Source: an uncultured Eubacteriales bacterium (GTDB lineage: Bacteria; Bacillota; Clostridia; Oscillospirales; Oscillospiraceae). Taken from it: 64,000 bases of DNA. Of the stretch, positions 1-8,359 are shown one piece after another (position 1 is the stretch's first letter; every line of letters starts with the position of its first letter). The DNA is taken from NCBI GenBank assembly GCA_900079765.1, contig LT599017.1:2945766-3009765 (forward strand), given 5' to 3'. The notes under the pieces are model-generated. The model saw only the letters and a list, made by a program, of their open reading frames with translations. It searched no databases and had not been told where the DNA came from. Position numbers and translations under genes: made by a program.

Positions 1-359
1 TCACCATTCCCATTTGGCTCATCCTGCTATGCTCCATCGTTATGGGCCTGGGCACCTCCATCGGCGGTTACCGCATCATCAAGGCAGTGGGTATGGACAT
101 GGTAAAGCTGGAGACTTACCAGGGCTTTGCCGCTGATATTGCCGGCGCGGGCTGTCTGCTCATCTCCTCGCTCACCGGTATCCCGGTCTCTACCACCCAC
201 ACCAAGACCACCGCCATCATGGGTGTGGGCGCGGCCAAGCGCATACGCAGCGTGGACTGGAGCGTGGTTCGGGAGATGGTTCTCACCTGGGTGCTCACCT
301 TCCCCGGCTGCGGCCTCATCGGTTTCATCATCGCCAAGATCTTCGTTGCGCTCCTCTAA
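1..359 (+). CDS. PiT-family inorganic phosphate transporter, C-terminal part
   Basis: The gene enters the window already open; reading starts in frame at base 3. The visible part carries the C-terminal PiT repeat: a GLGTSIGG turn, then GISVSTTHT-like ISSLTGIPVSTTHTKTTAIMGVG, which is the family signature, and a final hydrophobic helix ending in FVALL. PiT proteins import phosphate with a cation across the membrane. A DUF47/PhoU-like gene follows after 27 bases, the usual partner of PiT genes, so the two are probably one operon. Only the last 118 residues or so are visible, so substrate choice and start cannot be judged. Confidence 0.9.
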   Translation, partial: TIPIWLILLCSIVMGLGTSIGGYRIIKAVGMDMVKLETYQGFAADIAGAGCLLISSLTGIPVSTTHTKTTAIMGVGAAKRIRSVDWSVVREMVLTWVLTFPGCGLIGFIIAKIFVALL

Positions 360-386
360 TGAGATTTTTACTAAGGATGTGAAGAA

Positions 387-1007
387 ATGTCAAAGAAAAA
401 CAGCCCTTATTTTGATGATTTTATCGCTATGGCGGAGTTCTCCTGCCAGGCGGCGGAGTATCTGCACAAAGTGATGACGGACTACCGGCCCGACACCCTG
501 GACCAGCGCCGGGAGGAGATGCACCAGATCGAGCACACCGCCGACGCGGCCAAGCACAGCATGATGGCCCGTCTGAACAAGGAGTTTGTCACCCCCATCG
601 ACCGGGAAGACATCATTCAGCTTGCCAACGAGCTGGACAACGTGACCGACAAAATCGACGATATCCTGATCCGTATGTATATGTACAACATCAAGGCGGT
701 CCGCCCGGCGGCCATTGCCTTTACCGATGTGATCGTCCGCTGCTGCAGAGCCCTGCAGCTGGCAATTACGGAATTCCCCAACTTTCAGCGATCCAACACC
801 CTCATTCCCGCCATCATCAACGTGAACACCGCCGAGGAAGAAGGGGATAGCCTCTATATGGACGCTGTGCGCGACCTCTATCAGAGCGTTTCCAACCCCA
901 TCGAGGTCACCGCCTGGAGCGAGCTCTTCGACCGGCTGGAGGACTGCTGTGATGCCTGCGAGCACGTGGCAGACAGCATGGAGATCATCGTACTGAAAAA
1001 CTCCTAA
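387..1007 (+). CDS. DUF47 / PhoU-like phosphate transport regulator
   Basis: A 206-residue helical protein starting MSKKNSPYFDDF. It has the DUF47 pattern: an amphipathic N-terminal helix, EHTADAAKHSMMARLNKEFVTPIDREDI near residues 50-75 and LANELDNVTDKIDDI near 80-95, with acidic and metal-ligand-like E/D patches. DUF47 proteins accompany PiT transporters and are thought to control them in the cytoplasm. The spacing to the transporter stop is 27 bases with a GATGTG-type ribosome site. A strong terminator follows directly, which closes the two-gene unit. Length is typical for the family. Confidence 0.9.
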   Translation: MSKKNSPYFDDFIAMAEFSCQAAEYLHKVMTDYRPDTLDQRREEMHQIEHTADAAKHSMMARLNKEFVTPIDREDIIQLANELDNVTDKIDDILIRMYMYNIKAVRPAAIAFTDVIVRCCRALQLAITEFPNFQRSNTLIPAIINVNTAEEEGDSLYMDAVRDLYQSVSNPIEVTAWSELFDRLEDCCDACEHVADSMEIIVLKNS

Positions 1008-1018
1008 TTTTTGCGCAA

Positions 1019-1053
1019 AAAGGACCTGCTGAATACTCAGCAGGTCCTTTTTC
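1019..1053 (+). terminator. Rho-independent terminator after the PiT/DUF47 operon
   Basis: A 12-bp perfect stem (AGGACCTGCTGA with TCAGCAGGTCCT, loop ATAC) is followed by a T run on the plus strand. Confidence 0.9.
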
Positions 1054-1064
1054 TATCTTAAATT

Positions 1065-1841
1065 TTACACCAGGGTAAAGCCGCCGTCCACCACAATGAA
1101 TTGGCCGGTGACATAGGAGCAGCCCTCGCTGGAGAGGAAGAGCACCGGGCCGTTCAGCTCGCCCCGGGCTCCGGGGCGGGAGGCAGGGGTGAGAGCGTTG
1201 TACATCTGCATGAACCCCTCATGCTTAAAGAGGGTATCCGCCGTCATCTCAGACTCGAAAAGGCCGGGCCCCACAGCGTTGACCGTGATGCCGTAGAACG
1301 CGTAGGAGGCCGCCATGCCCGTGGTCAGGCCCAGTACCGCCGCCTTAGAGGTATTATAGACGTGGCGGACCAGGGCTGACTCCTTGTCGGCCACCACGGC
1401 GTTGACCGACGCGGTGTTCACAATCCTGCCGTAGCCCTTTTCCTTCATGTGGGGTACCACGTACTTGCTCATAAGAAAGATGCCCTTCACGTTGATGTCC
1501 ATGGATGCGTCCCACTGCTTTGTCGTCAGTTCCTCTACCGAGCCACCCTGGGCAACCCCGGCGTTGTTAAAGAGAATGTCGACCTTCCCGTAGTGGGCGA
1601 GGACGGCATCCACCGCGGTCTTCACGCTCTCCTCGTCGGACACGTCGCAGGCGACGGCGAAGGCCTGTCCCCCAGCGGCCTCGATCTCGGCCACCACGGC
1701 ATCCAGCTTTTCCTTCCTCCGGGCGAGGAGGGCCACGGCGGCCCCGTGCGCTGCATAGGCCCTGGCGGCGTCGGCCCCCAGTCCGCTGGAGGCGCCGGTA
1801 ATGACGGCCACACGGCCGGTAAAATCAAAAAGGTTACTCAT
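1065..1841 (-). CDS. SDR-family NAD(P)-dependent oxidoreductase
   Basis: A 258-residue classical short-chain dehydrogenase. Cofactor motif TGASSGLG is at 15-22 and NNAG at 92-95. The catalytic Ser145 and the YxxxK pair Tyr162/Lys166 are present. The C-terminus ends in the usual GQFIVVDGG stretch, as in 3-oxoacyl-ACP reductase-like and gluconate or sorbitol dehydrogenases. The arginine pair after strand beta-2 (LLARR) hints at NADP(H). The ATG at 1841 is chosen because an AGGAG lies 12 bases upstream; an upstream in-frame TTG touches that site. It appears to be a single gene, so the substrate is not known. Confidence 0.9.
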   Translation of the reverse strand: MSNLFDFTGRVAVITGASSGLGADAARAYAAHGAAVALLARRKEKLDAVVAEIEAAGGQAFAVACDVSDEESVKTAVDAVLAHYGKVDILFNNAGVAQGGSVEELTTKQWDASMDINVKGIFLMSKYVVPHMKEKGYGRIVNTASVNAVVADKESALVRHVYNTSKAAVLGLTTGMAASYAFYGITVNAVGPGLFESEMTADTLFKHEGFMQMYNALTPASRPGARGELNGPVLFLSSEGCSYVTGQFIVVDGGFTLV

Positions 1842-1915
1842 AAATAGTAACAACTCCTTTTATTATTTATATCCCTATTATACCAGTTCTCTTTTAAAAG
1901 TCAACACCGTGCTGC

Positions 1916-1972
1916 AAAAAAGACAGCGGGCAAACAGGGCATTCCTTAAAGCCCTATTTTTTGCCCGCTGTC
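1916..1972 (-). terminator. Terminator downstream of greA
   Basis: A 13-bp outer stem (GACAGCGGGCAAA with its complement) encloses a second AGGGC/GCCCT stem. Read on the minus strand it is followed by six T residues, just before the SDR gene's own leader. Confidence 0.85.
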
Positions 1973-2035
1973 TCGCTTTTATTTATAGTTTGCCTACGGC
2001 AATCTATAAATAACGGCCACGTGGTATCCCTGGTT

Positions 2036-2539
2036 TCAAAAGCTGTTAATAGGGATACTCCCATCGTCCGCCGACTTATCGATGGCCTTGATCTGACCCC
2101 AATAGCTGAATTTCTCGCTGACCAACACCTGGAACCGCTCTCCCACCTTGCGCCCCAGCAATGCCTTCCCCATGGGGGACTCCTTGCTGATGAGGCCGTG
2201 AAGGGCGTCCTGCCGCATGGTGGTGACCACTCGGTAGGTCTCGGTGTCCCCCTCGTCCTCCAGATAGACCGTCACCGCGTCGTACAGGCCCACCGCGTCG
2301 GCGTCCGACCGGTCCGAGATGACATGGGCGGTGCGGATCATGTTCTCCAGATAGCGGATGCGGCCTTCGTTGCGGTTCTTCTCCTGCTTGGCGGCCTTGT
2401 ACTCAAAATTCTCGCTCAGGTCCCCGAACCCCCGGGCTTCCTTCACCGCCTCCAGCAGCTTGGGCCGCAGCTCGATCCGGCGGCGGTCCAGTTCCTCGCG
2501 CATGATCTTAAGGTCCTTCTGGGTCAGCTCATTATGCAT
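2036..2539 (-). CDS. greA: Transcription elongation factor GreA
   Basis: A 167-residue GreA/GreB-type protein. The N-terminal coiled coil carries the family pattern GDLSENFEYKAAKQEKNRNEGRIRYLE near residues 40-65, where the acidic tip residues lie. The C-terminal FKBP-like half contains the SPMGKALLGRKVGE signature. It rescues backtracked RNA polymerase by stimulating transcript cleavage. The start at 2539 (MHNELTQ) has GGAAG upstream; in-frame codons further out have no ribosome site. The tail after the FKBP domain (SADDGSIPINSF) is slightly longer than usual. No adjacent lysS or dus gene is seen. Confidence 0.93.
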   Translation of the reverse strand: MHNELTQKDLKIMREELDRRRIELRPKLLEAVKEARGFGDLSENFEYKAAKQEKNRNEGRIRYLENMIRTAHVISDRSDADAVGLYDAVTVYLEDEGDTETYRVVTTMRQDALHGLISKESPMGKALLGRKVGERFQVLVSEKFSYWGQIKAIDKSADDGSIPINSF

Positions 2540-2567
2540 ACCGCGCGCTTCCTTTTCTTTTTTCTCT

Positions 2568-2576
2568 ATTATATCA
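2568..2576 (-). promoter_or_regulatory. Extended -10 promoter of greA
   Basis: On the minus strand the sequence reads TGATATAAT, a perfect TATAAT with an extended TGn. No good -35 is visible. It lies about 30 bases before the greA start. Confidence 0.55.
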
Positions 2577-2644
2577 CAAATTGCAGCGGCTTTGTGGTAC
2601 AATCTATCTGCAAATCAGATTGAAAAAGATAAGGAAGGGTAATC

Positions 2645-2941
2645 ATGCAATTTATAGTCACCGGATACGACGGGAAGGATGCGGGCGCTTACGAGCGGAG
2701 AATAGCGGCCCGGGAGGCACACTTGAAGAGCGCGCGGGAGATGTACCTCGACAAAAAGGCCCTCCATGTGGCCGCTCTGGTGGACGAGGCCGGGAAGATG
2801 ATCGGCTCGGTTATGATCGTGGAGTTTGACTCTGAAGAGGCCCTGCGGGAGGAGTGGCTCTCCAAGGAGCCCTATGTGGTGGGGAACGTGTGGGCCGAGG
2901 TGAGGATTGATCCCTGCAAGGTACCCCCTTTCTGCCGCTAA
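2645..2941 (+). CDS. YciI-family protein
   Basis: A 98-residue single YCII domain, dimeric alpha-beta barrel fold. The pattern MQFIVTGYDGKD...R...REAHL...HVAALVDEAGKMIGSVMIVEFDSEEALREEWLSKEPYVVGNVWAEVRIDPCKV is typical, with the conserved His (REAHL) and Asp (EFDS). The biochemical role of most members is not settled; some act on small reactive carbonyl or chlorinated compounds. The start has AAGGAAGGG upstream, and a strong terminator follows, so it is monocistronic and divergent from greA. Confidence 0.85.
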   Translation: MQFIVTGYDGKDAGAYERRIAAREAHLKSAREMYLDKKALHVAALVDEAGKMIGSVMIVEFDSEEALREEWLSKEPYVVGNVWAEVRIDPCKVPPFCR

Positions 2942-2960
2942 AACTGTTTATTATACAACA

Positions 2961-2996
2961 AAATCCGGTATCGTTTTTGATACCGGATTTTTTATA
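2961..2996 (+). terminator. Terminator after the YciI gene
   Basis: A 12-bp perfect stem AAATCCGGTATC / GATACCGGATTT with a 6-base loop and a T6 tail. It could also serve the converging gene at 3004-3276. Confidence 0.85.
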
Positions 2997-3003
2997 TTTC
3001 CGT

Positions 3004-3276
3004 TTATAGAAAGATTGCCAGGCACCAGACAAGGGTAGCGGCGATCGCGCCTGCCACGGCATAGGCGGGGGCGGGGATCTTCCGCAGCCAGCGGCCCGGT
3101 CCGGTGTTGCGGCGGACATAGCCGTCCGCCACGCGCTGGGCCTCCGCCACCACCTGCTCGGCGGTAACCCCCTCGGTGAGAAAGGCGTCCTCCTTGATGA
3201 TAAAAATTGCCTGCTCGAAAAGGCGACGGTCCGGCGACTTGACCACGATGACCCGGCGGGCCACACCCTTTACCAT
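3004..3276 (-). CDS. Small membrane-anchored protein of unknown function
   Basis: A 90-residue protein beginning MVKGVARRVIVVKSPDRRLFEQAIFIIKED. A soluble alpha/beta part of about 60 residues is followed by a basic stretch (RRNTGPGRWLRK) and one C-terminal transmembrane segment (AYAVAGAIAATLVWCLAIFL). The N-terminal pattern, in which residues read as VVVKSPDxxLFEQAIF, recurs in short clostridial proteins, but no function is known to me. The start at 3276 is supported by GGAAGG upstream. It is convergent with the YciI gene and divergent from sleB. Confidence 0.7.
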   Translation of the reverse strand: MVKGVARRVIVVKSPDRRLFEQAIFIIKEDAFLTEGVTAEQVVAEAQRVADGYVRRNTGPGRWLRKIPAPAYAVAGAIAATLVWCLAIFL

Positions 3277-3391
3277 AGAAGCACCATCCTTCCTGTCAGC
3301 CCTTGGGCCGCGTTTCCAGTATGACCCAAAGGTACGCCCCTTATTCCATGATTTACAGTTTTCAAGGCAGTTTTTCCCTGACTGTTTTCCT

Positions 3392-3421
3392 GCATAGGAA
3401 TAACGTCGCCGCCGTACACTA
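3392..3421 (+). promoter_or_regulatory. Possible sigma-G-type promoter of sleB
   Basis: GCATA is followed after 18 bases by TACACTA. This loosely fits the forespore sigma-G pattern (GMATR, 17-18 bases, CATNMTA), the class that drives sleB in Bacillus. The -10 match is partial. Confidence 0.3.
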
Positions 3422-3445
3422 ATCACAAAGAACGGAGGCAAGGTT

Positions 3446-4123
3446 ATGCAGGAAAGTCGCAAGAAACTGGTGTTCTCACTGGCAGTGCTCTTTGCCGTCA
3501 ACATTGCGGTTATCGCTTTGGCGCAGACCGCTCAGGCGGCGGTCTACAGGCAGGGCTCCAGCGGGGACGCGGTGCGCACCATCCAGCAGAAACTGGTAAA
3601 CTGGGGCTATATGAGCGGCGGGGTGGACGGCATTTACGGGCCCAAGACGGTGACCGCCGTCAAGTCCTTTCAGAGTAAGAACGGCCTCACCGCCGACGGC
3701 GTCGCCGGCCCCGCCACACTGAAAGCTCTGGGCATGTCCACCACAGGGAGCGATAAACCCGGCTCCTCCCAACAGAATAGCCTTGATTTGCTGGCCCGTG
3801 TCATTTCGGCAGAGGCCAGAGGCGAGCCCTACTCGGGACAGGTTGCGGTGGGGGCGGTCATTTTGAACCGGGTAGAGCACCCCTCATTTCCCAACAGCAT
3901 CTCGGGGGTGGTGTACCAGCCCGGCGCGTTTACCTGTATGAGCGACGGGCAGTTTAACCAGCCGGTGTCCGACTCCGCCTACCGGGCCGCTCAGGAGGCG
4001 CTGAACGGTTCCGACCCCAGCGGCGGGGCCATCTACTACTTTAACCCCTCCACCGCAACCAGCGCGTGGATCTGGTCCAGGCCCCTGCTCACGATCATCG
4101 GGAAACATCGGTTTTGCTCGTGA
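3446..4123 (+). CDS. sleB: Spore cortex-lytic enzyme SleB
   Basis: A 225-residue exported protein. A signal peptide spans about 1-32 and ends in AQAA. One peptidoglycan-binding repeat (about 35-95, GSSGDAVRTIQQKL...GIYGPKTVTAVKSFQ) is followed by the SleB hydrolase_2 domain (about 113-225) with the catalytic glutamate in VISAEARGE (Glu123), and RVEHPSFPNSISGVVYQPGAF and YYFNP motifs. SleB is a lytic transglycosylase that degrades spore cortex during germination, which is good evidence that the host sporulates. GGAGG lies upstream of the ATG. No ypeB partner follows; the next gene is convergent. Confidence 0.92.
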   Translation: MQESRKKLVFSLAVLFAVNIAVIALAQTAQAAVYRQGSSGDAVRTIQQKLVNWGYMSGGVDGIYGPKTVTAVKSFQSKNGLTADGVAGPATLKALGMSTTGSDKPGSSQQNSLDLLARVISAEARGEPYSGQVAVGAVILNRVEHPSFPNSISGVVYQPGAFTCMSDGQFNQPVSDSAYRAAQEALNGSDPSGGAIYYFNPSTATSAWIWSRPLLTIIGKHRFCS

Positions 4124-4162
4124 TAAGCGGCACGTCAGGGGTGTCGTATCCTACGGAATAAG

Positions 4163-4197
4163 AAAAATCCCCGCATACAGTGTATGCGGGGATTTAT
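4163..4197. terminator. Bidirectional terminator between sleB and the histidine kinase
   Basis: A near-perfect stem, CCCCGCATACA and TGTATGCGGGG, has A residues on one side and T residues on the other. It can end both converging units. Confidence 0.8.
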
Positions 4198-5684
4198 TAC
4201 GCTAACTTTTTATCGGACTCGGCATTGGGTTTTTCCTCGGCCTTGGCGAGGGGGAGCACCACCGTCATACGGGTACCGATACCCTCGCGGGAGATGACCT
4301 CGAAGTGCCCGCCGTGGCGGTCCACGATCCACTTGGCGATGGCGAGACCCAGCCCGGTGCCGCCGGTCTGGCGGGCTCGGGACTGGTCGGTGCGGTAAAA
4401 CCGCTCAAAGATATGGGGCAGGCTCTCCGCGTCAATGCCCTGGCCCTCGTCCTGAACCGAGAGGCGGGCCTCCCCGCCCTCGGTGGTCGCAGCCAGGCGG
4501 ATCTGCCCTCCGGCCGGGGTGTATTTGATGGAGTTGTCCACCAGAATCCGCATGGCCTGTTTGATAAGGCCGATGTCTGCGTGGATAGGTACCGAGCCGT
4601 CCCACTGGGCGGTAAAGAGGTGGGTATGGTCGATCATCTCCGTCTCCCGCAGAACCTCGACGGCTACCGCGGTGAGGTCGAAGTTCTCCAGCTCCACGTG
4701 CATGGACTCATTGTCCCCCCGGGCAAGGAACAGGAGCTGCTCTATGAGCTCCTTCATGGCGGCAGCCTCGGCGGTGATGGCGTCGATAGCCTCCTGCCGG
4801 GTGGCGGGGTCATCCTTGCCCCAGCGGTTGAGCATATTGGCGTACCCCTGGATGACAGCGATGGGGGTGCGCAGCTCATGGGACGCGTCAGAGACGAAAC
4901 GGAGCTGTGAGGAGTAGGCCTCGTTGATGCGGTCCAGCATGGAGTTTATGGCCTCTGCCAGCGTCTTGAGCTCCCGCTGGGTGCCGGGCACCGAGATACG
5001 GGTGTCCAGGTGGGTGGCGTTGATCTCCTCCAGCTTACCCGCTAAAAGCTGCAGCTCCTCCTTGGACATGGAGGAGACCGTGCCCAGCTTGGCAGCAGCG
5101 GAGGCCAAGTCCTGGATGGGGCGCAGGGTCTTTTTAATGGTACCCGCGTTTTTAAAGAGGTTGCTCACCAGACTGAAGAGCTGGCATACCAGCAGCACCC
5201 GGCTTATGAAGAGCAGAAGCTTGACCGGCATAGAGAGGTCCAAGGTGATGGAGTAGGGCGCACCGTCGTTGGATACCAGCAGGGAATAGCTTGCCGGGCC
5301 GGGCGCGCTGAAGTGGATAAGGCCGAAAAAGCTCACCCCGCCTGGGTTTGCGTACCGGTCCCCCTCCTGGGTCTCGGCGGGCCGGGGGAGCCAGGAGGGC
5401 AGCTTATACCCCGGGGGCGTAGCATCCCCGGCAGAGACAATATAATCTCCCGCCTCCATCCACTGGGTCGCCTCGGCGGTGGGAACACCCCGCTCCTGCA
5501 CCAGAGCGCTGATCTCGGCCGTCTGCCGCTCTCCCCACATAAAGAGGCCGCCGCAGAAGAGGAGGGCCAACAGAAGGTCCATCCCCACGTAGATGCCCAG
5601 CAGGCGGAAGAAGAGCCGGGCGTTCAGCCGTGCAACGATGGACGGCTTTCCCCGCTCGGGCGTATTGGTGCCGCTTTGTGTCAT
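4197..5684 (-). CDS. Sensor histidine kinase (HisKA, two transmembrane segments)
   Basis: A 495-residue membrane kinase. One transmembrane segment is at about 25-50 and another at about 155-178. The roughly 100-residue extracytoplasmic domain between them is of no class I recognise. A HAMP-like linker follows, then the HisKA H box SHELRTP with His269, and the HATPase domain with N box (MRILVDNSIKYTP), G1 (DEGQGID) and GTGLGLAI G2 motifs. It should autophosphorylate and pass phosphate to the response regulator encoded 18 bases upstream. The order regulator-then-kinase is the common operon layout. The signal is unknown. Confidence 0.92.
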   Translation of the reverse strand: MTQSGTNTPERGKPSIVARLNARLFFRLLGIYVGMDLLLALLFCGGLFMWGERQTAEISALVQERGVPTAEATQWMEAGDYIVSAGDATPPGYKLPSWLPRPAETQEGDRYANPGGVSFFGLIHFSAPGPASYSLLVSNDGAPYSITLDLSMPVKLLLFISRVLLVCQLFSLVSNLFKNAGTIKKTLRPIQDLASAAAKLGTVSSMSKEELQLLAGKLEEINATHLDTRISVPGTQRELKTLAEAINSMLDRINEAYSSQLRFVSDASHELRTPIAVIQGYANMLNRWGKDDPATRQEAIDAITAEAAAMKELIEQLLFLARGDNESMHVELENFDLTAVAVEVLRETEMIDHTHLFTAQWDGSVPIHADIGLIKQAMRILVDNSIKYTPAGGQIRLAATTEGGEARLSVQDEGQGIDAESLPHIFERFYRTDQSRARQTGGTGLGLAIAKWIVDRHGGHFEVISREGIGTRMTVVLPLAKAEEKPNAESDKKLA

Positions 5685-5702
5685 AGGTTCTCCCCCTGAC
5701 CT

Positions 5703-6386
5703 CTATCCATCCTCACGGATGACGTATCCCACTCCGCGCACGGTGTGGATGAGTTTAATGTCGAATTGCTCGTCTATTTTTGCCCGCAGGAACCGGATGT
5801 ACACGTCCACCGCGTTGGTCTCCCCCACGAAGTCAAACCCCCATACATTATCCAGCAGGGATTCCCTGGAGATGACCTTCTCCTTGTTCTCCAGGAGGTA
5901 GCGCAGCAGGTCGAATTCCCGGCGGGTCAACTCCACTGACTCTCCCTTCACGGTGACCTCGTGCCGCTCGGCATCCATTATCAGGGGGCCCGCAGTGAGA
6001 GTCTCCCCCTCCTGGCGGCCATCGCCCCGCTTGCGCAGGGCGGCCCGGATGCGAGCCAGCAGCTCTTCTATCTCAAAGGGCTTGGTGATGTAGTCGTCGG
6101 CCCCGGAGTCGAGCCCGGCCACCTTGTCCACCACAGTGTCCCGGGCAGTGAGCATGATGACAGGCATGGCGCTCTCCCGGCGCAGGCGGCGCAGCACCTC
6201 CATGCCGGAGAGGTTGGGAAGCATAATGTCCAGCAGGACGAGGTCGAACGCGCCGGAGAGGGCCAGGTCCAGGCCGGTGCGGCCGTCAAAGGCTTTCTCC
6301 ACTTCGTAGCCCTCGTATTTAAGCTCCAGCTCTACCACGCGGGCCAATTTTTCCTCGTCCTCTACCAGAAGTATCTTATCGGGCAT
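5703..6386 (-). CDS. OmpR/PhoB-family response regulator
   Basis: A 227-residue two-domain regulator. The receiver has the acidic pair DE (10-11), the phospho-acceptor Asp53 in LLDIMLP, the switch T in MLTAR and the KPF lysine near 100. The C-terminal winged helix ends in TVRGVGYVIR. AGGAGG sits nine bases before the ATG at 6386, which is why the longer frame (from 6410) is not used. It pairs with the histidine kinase downstream. Its targets are not visible, though the MFS gene 45 bases upstream is in the same direction and could be co-transcribed. Confidence 0.93.
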   Translation of the reverse strand: MPDKILLVEDEEKLARVVELELKYEGYEVEKAFDGRTGLDLALSGAFDLVLLDIMLPNLSGMEVLRRLRRESAMPVIMLTARDTVVDKVAGLDSGADDYITKPFEIEELLARIRAALRKRGDGRQEGETLTAGPLIMDAERHEVTVKGESVELTRREFDLLRYLLENKEKVISRESLLDNVWGFDFVGETNAVDVYIRFLRAKIDEQFDIKLIHTVRGVGYVIREDG

Positions 6387-6431
6387 AAGCGCAAGCCTCC
6401 TGAAAAACAATGTTTCGAATCAGCGGAAGAA

Positions 6432-7646
6432 TCACGCCGGTGCGTGTCCGTTCTCCTCCGCGGGCAGAGCTTTATTTGCTTTAAAAAACAGCCCCAGCAG
6501 CACCGCGGCGAGGGCAGACAGCACAGCGCCAAACACAAAGGGCGCGGAGGGCCCGATGTTGTCCCACAGGAGCCCGGCGATCACGCTTGCCGGCAGCAGC
6601 GCGACGCCCACGAGGGTAGAGTGCACGCCGAGCATGGTGCCCTTCAGGTCGGGCGGGGCGATCTCGGAGATAAAGGCCCGCTCCACACCGGCGACCATCG
6701 CCGTATAGAATCCGTACAGGGCAAAGACCGCTACCAGCATCCACTTCTCCGTCACAAAGGCAAAACCGAGGTACACCGCGGCAAACATGAGGTACCCGGC
6801 GGTCAGCACGCGTTTCCGCCCCGCCCTGTCGGACCACTTTCCAAAAGGGATGGCGAGCAGCGCGGAGGTCACGTTATAGACAAAGTAGAGGAGGATCGCG
6901 TCGGCGCTGGAGAACCCCAGGTTAGTCGCCTTCAATAGGAGAAAAGTGTTGGAGGAGTTGCCCAGGGTAAAAAGGAAAGCGACCAGAAGGTACAGCTTGA
7001 GGTTCCCGTGCAGCCCCCTGATGTTCTTCCAGAATACTTCCCGCTGCCTGACAGGTCTGGGCCCCCGCTCCTCCCGGATGAATACGAACATGCCAAGGGC
7101 GAAGAGCATGGGGAGGATGGACACGGCAAAAATCGTCTGGTACGCGCCCTCTCCAATCTGTTTCAAGAGGAGGAATGAAAGCAATATCCCCACCGCTGAG
7201 CCTGCCATATCAAGGGTCTTGTGGATGCCGAAAGCCTTGCCCATCTCCGCCTGATCTGCGCTCTCGGACACCATCACGTCCCTCGGCGCTGTGCGGACGC
7301 CTTTTCCAAAGCGGTCGATGACCCGCGCGCCGAGGATGCCGACCCAGGAGCAGGCAAACAAAAGAGCCAGCTTATAGAAGAGGCCCGCCGCGTAGCCGCA
7401 GAAAGCAATGGGCTTTTTGCGGTTATATTTGTCGCTTATATATCCGCTGAAGACCTTTAAAAGGCTGGCGACGCTCTCCGCGATACCCTCGATCACACCC
7501 ACCAGCACGGGGGTCGCGCCAAAGGCGGCCGTCAGGTACAGCGGAATCAGCGGATACACCATCTCGCTTGAAATATCGGCAAAAAAACTGACGAGGCCAA
7601 GAAAGACGATGTTCCTGAATCCACTCTTCCGCGTGCTGTCCTGCAT
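6432..7646 (-). CDS. Major facilitator superfamily transporter
   Basis: A 404-residue protein with about 12 hydrophobic helices. The motif A loop between helices 2 and 3 is GYISDKYNRKKPIAFCG, and a related GKWSDRAGRKRVL loop marks the second half. Helix 1 carries SFFADISSEMVYPLIPLYL, a pattern seen in MFS exporters of unknown substrate (YfkF or PbuE-like neighbours). It probably exports a drug or metabolite, but nothing in the sequence fixes the substrate. It lies between the UBA-like gene and the two-component pair, all on the minus strand with short gaps, so one transcript is possible. Confidence 0.85.
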   Translation of the reverse strand: MQDSTRKSGFRNIVFLGLVSFFADISSEMVYPLIPLYLTAAFGATPVLVGVIEGIAESVASLLKVFSGYISDKYNRKKPIAFCGYAAGLFYKLALLFACSWVGILGARVIDRFGKGVRTAPRDVMVSESADQAEMGKAFGIHKTLDMAGSAVGILLSFLLLKQIGEGAYQTIFAVSILPMLFALGMFVFIREERGPRPVRQREVFWKNIRGLHGNLKLYLLVAFLFTLGNSSNTFLLLKATNLGFSSADAILLYFVYNVTSALLAIPFGKWSDRAGRKRVLTAGYLMFAAVYLGFAFVTEKWMLVAVFALYGFYTAMVAGVERAFISEIAPPDLKGTMLGVHSTLVGVALLPASVIAGLLWDNIGPSAPFVFGAVLSALAAVLLGLFFKANKALPAEENGHAPA

Positions 7647-7664
7647 AGCTCCACGCGCCTTCTT

Positions 7665-8252
7665 CTATTTTTTCTTGCTTTTCTCGTTAAACTCCCGTTT
7701 CACCTGATCCACCATTCCGTCCACGGTGGCGGAGACATTGTCCATCACGCCGTTGATGCTCTCCTTGCCCAGGTCGGGGCCAACAAAACGGTACCGGCAG
7801 CCGACGAACGGGCCGAGGATAAGGAGCGGGATCGTAATCCAGAACGCCAGAATGATGAGCAAGGCCAGGATGAGGATAGGAATTGAGGTCATCAGCTTAT
7901 CGTGCCGCCAGACCTCCAGTTGATTTACCGTGGAGTGTCGGAGGAGGCCGCGCCCCATATCACCGATTTCCCGGGCCCATTCCTTCCACTCAGCCTCGGT
8001 CTTCTTACCCTTTTTCCCCTTGCTCGCCACAGGGAGGGTGAGGGCCCGCTTAACCGCCTCGGCGGCGCTTTCCACCGGTTGGGTGGTATAGGTCCCGCCC
8101 TTGCCGGAGGACTTGCTCTGTCCCTGCCGCTCCAGATAAATAACGGCGTCCAGCAGGTCGCCGCCGGACTTCTCAAGTGCGTCCCGGCACACCTCATAGG
8201 ACGCGCCCGTCTTCTCGTGCAATTTCTCTACTTCCTCTAAGGATATGGACAT
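7665..8252 (-). CDS. DUF4342-like protein: UBA-like domain plus membrane anchor
   Basis: A 195-residue protein. Residues 1-45 (LEEVEKLHEKTGASYEVCRDALEKSGGDLLDAVIYLE) form the three-helix UBA/TS-N-like fold of the DUF4342 type, as also found at the start of elongation factor Ts. A basic linker follows, then one or two hydrophobic segments (about 122-150, IPILILALLIILAFWITIPLLIL) and a charged C-terminal helix rich in lysine. The function is unknown; a membrane-bound protein-interaction role is only a guess. GGGGG lies upstream of the ATG. The MFS gene begins 18 bases downstream. Confidence 0.75.
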   Translation of the reverse strand: MSISLEEVEKLHEKTGASYEVCRDALEKSGGDLLDAVIYLERQGQSKSSGKGGTYTTQPVESAAEAVKRALTLPVASKGKKGKKTEAEWKEWAREIGDMGRGLLRHSTVNQLEVWRHDKLMTSIPILILALLIILAFWITIPLLILGPFVGCRYRFVGPDLGKESINGVMDNVSATVDGMVDQVKREFNEKSKKK

Positions 8253-8359
8253 AGACCTGGCCCCCTTCGCCGGACAATTTCTCAGCTTGTGCCTCCAGTA
8301 TACCCGCAGGGGAGCTAAAAAGGCATTTACACTTTCTTAAAGTTCAATTAAAAACCTTT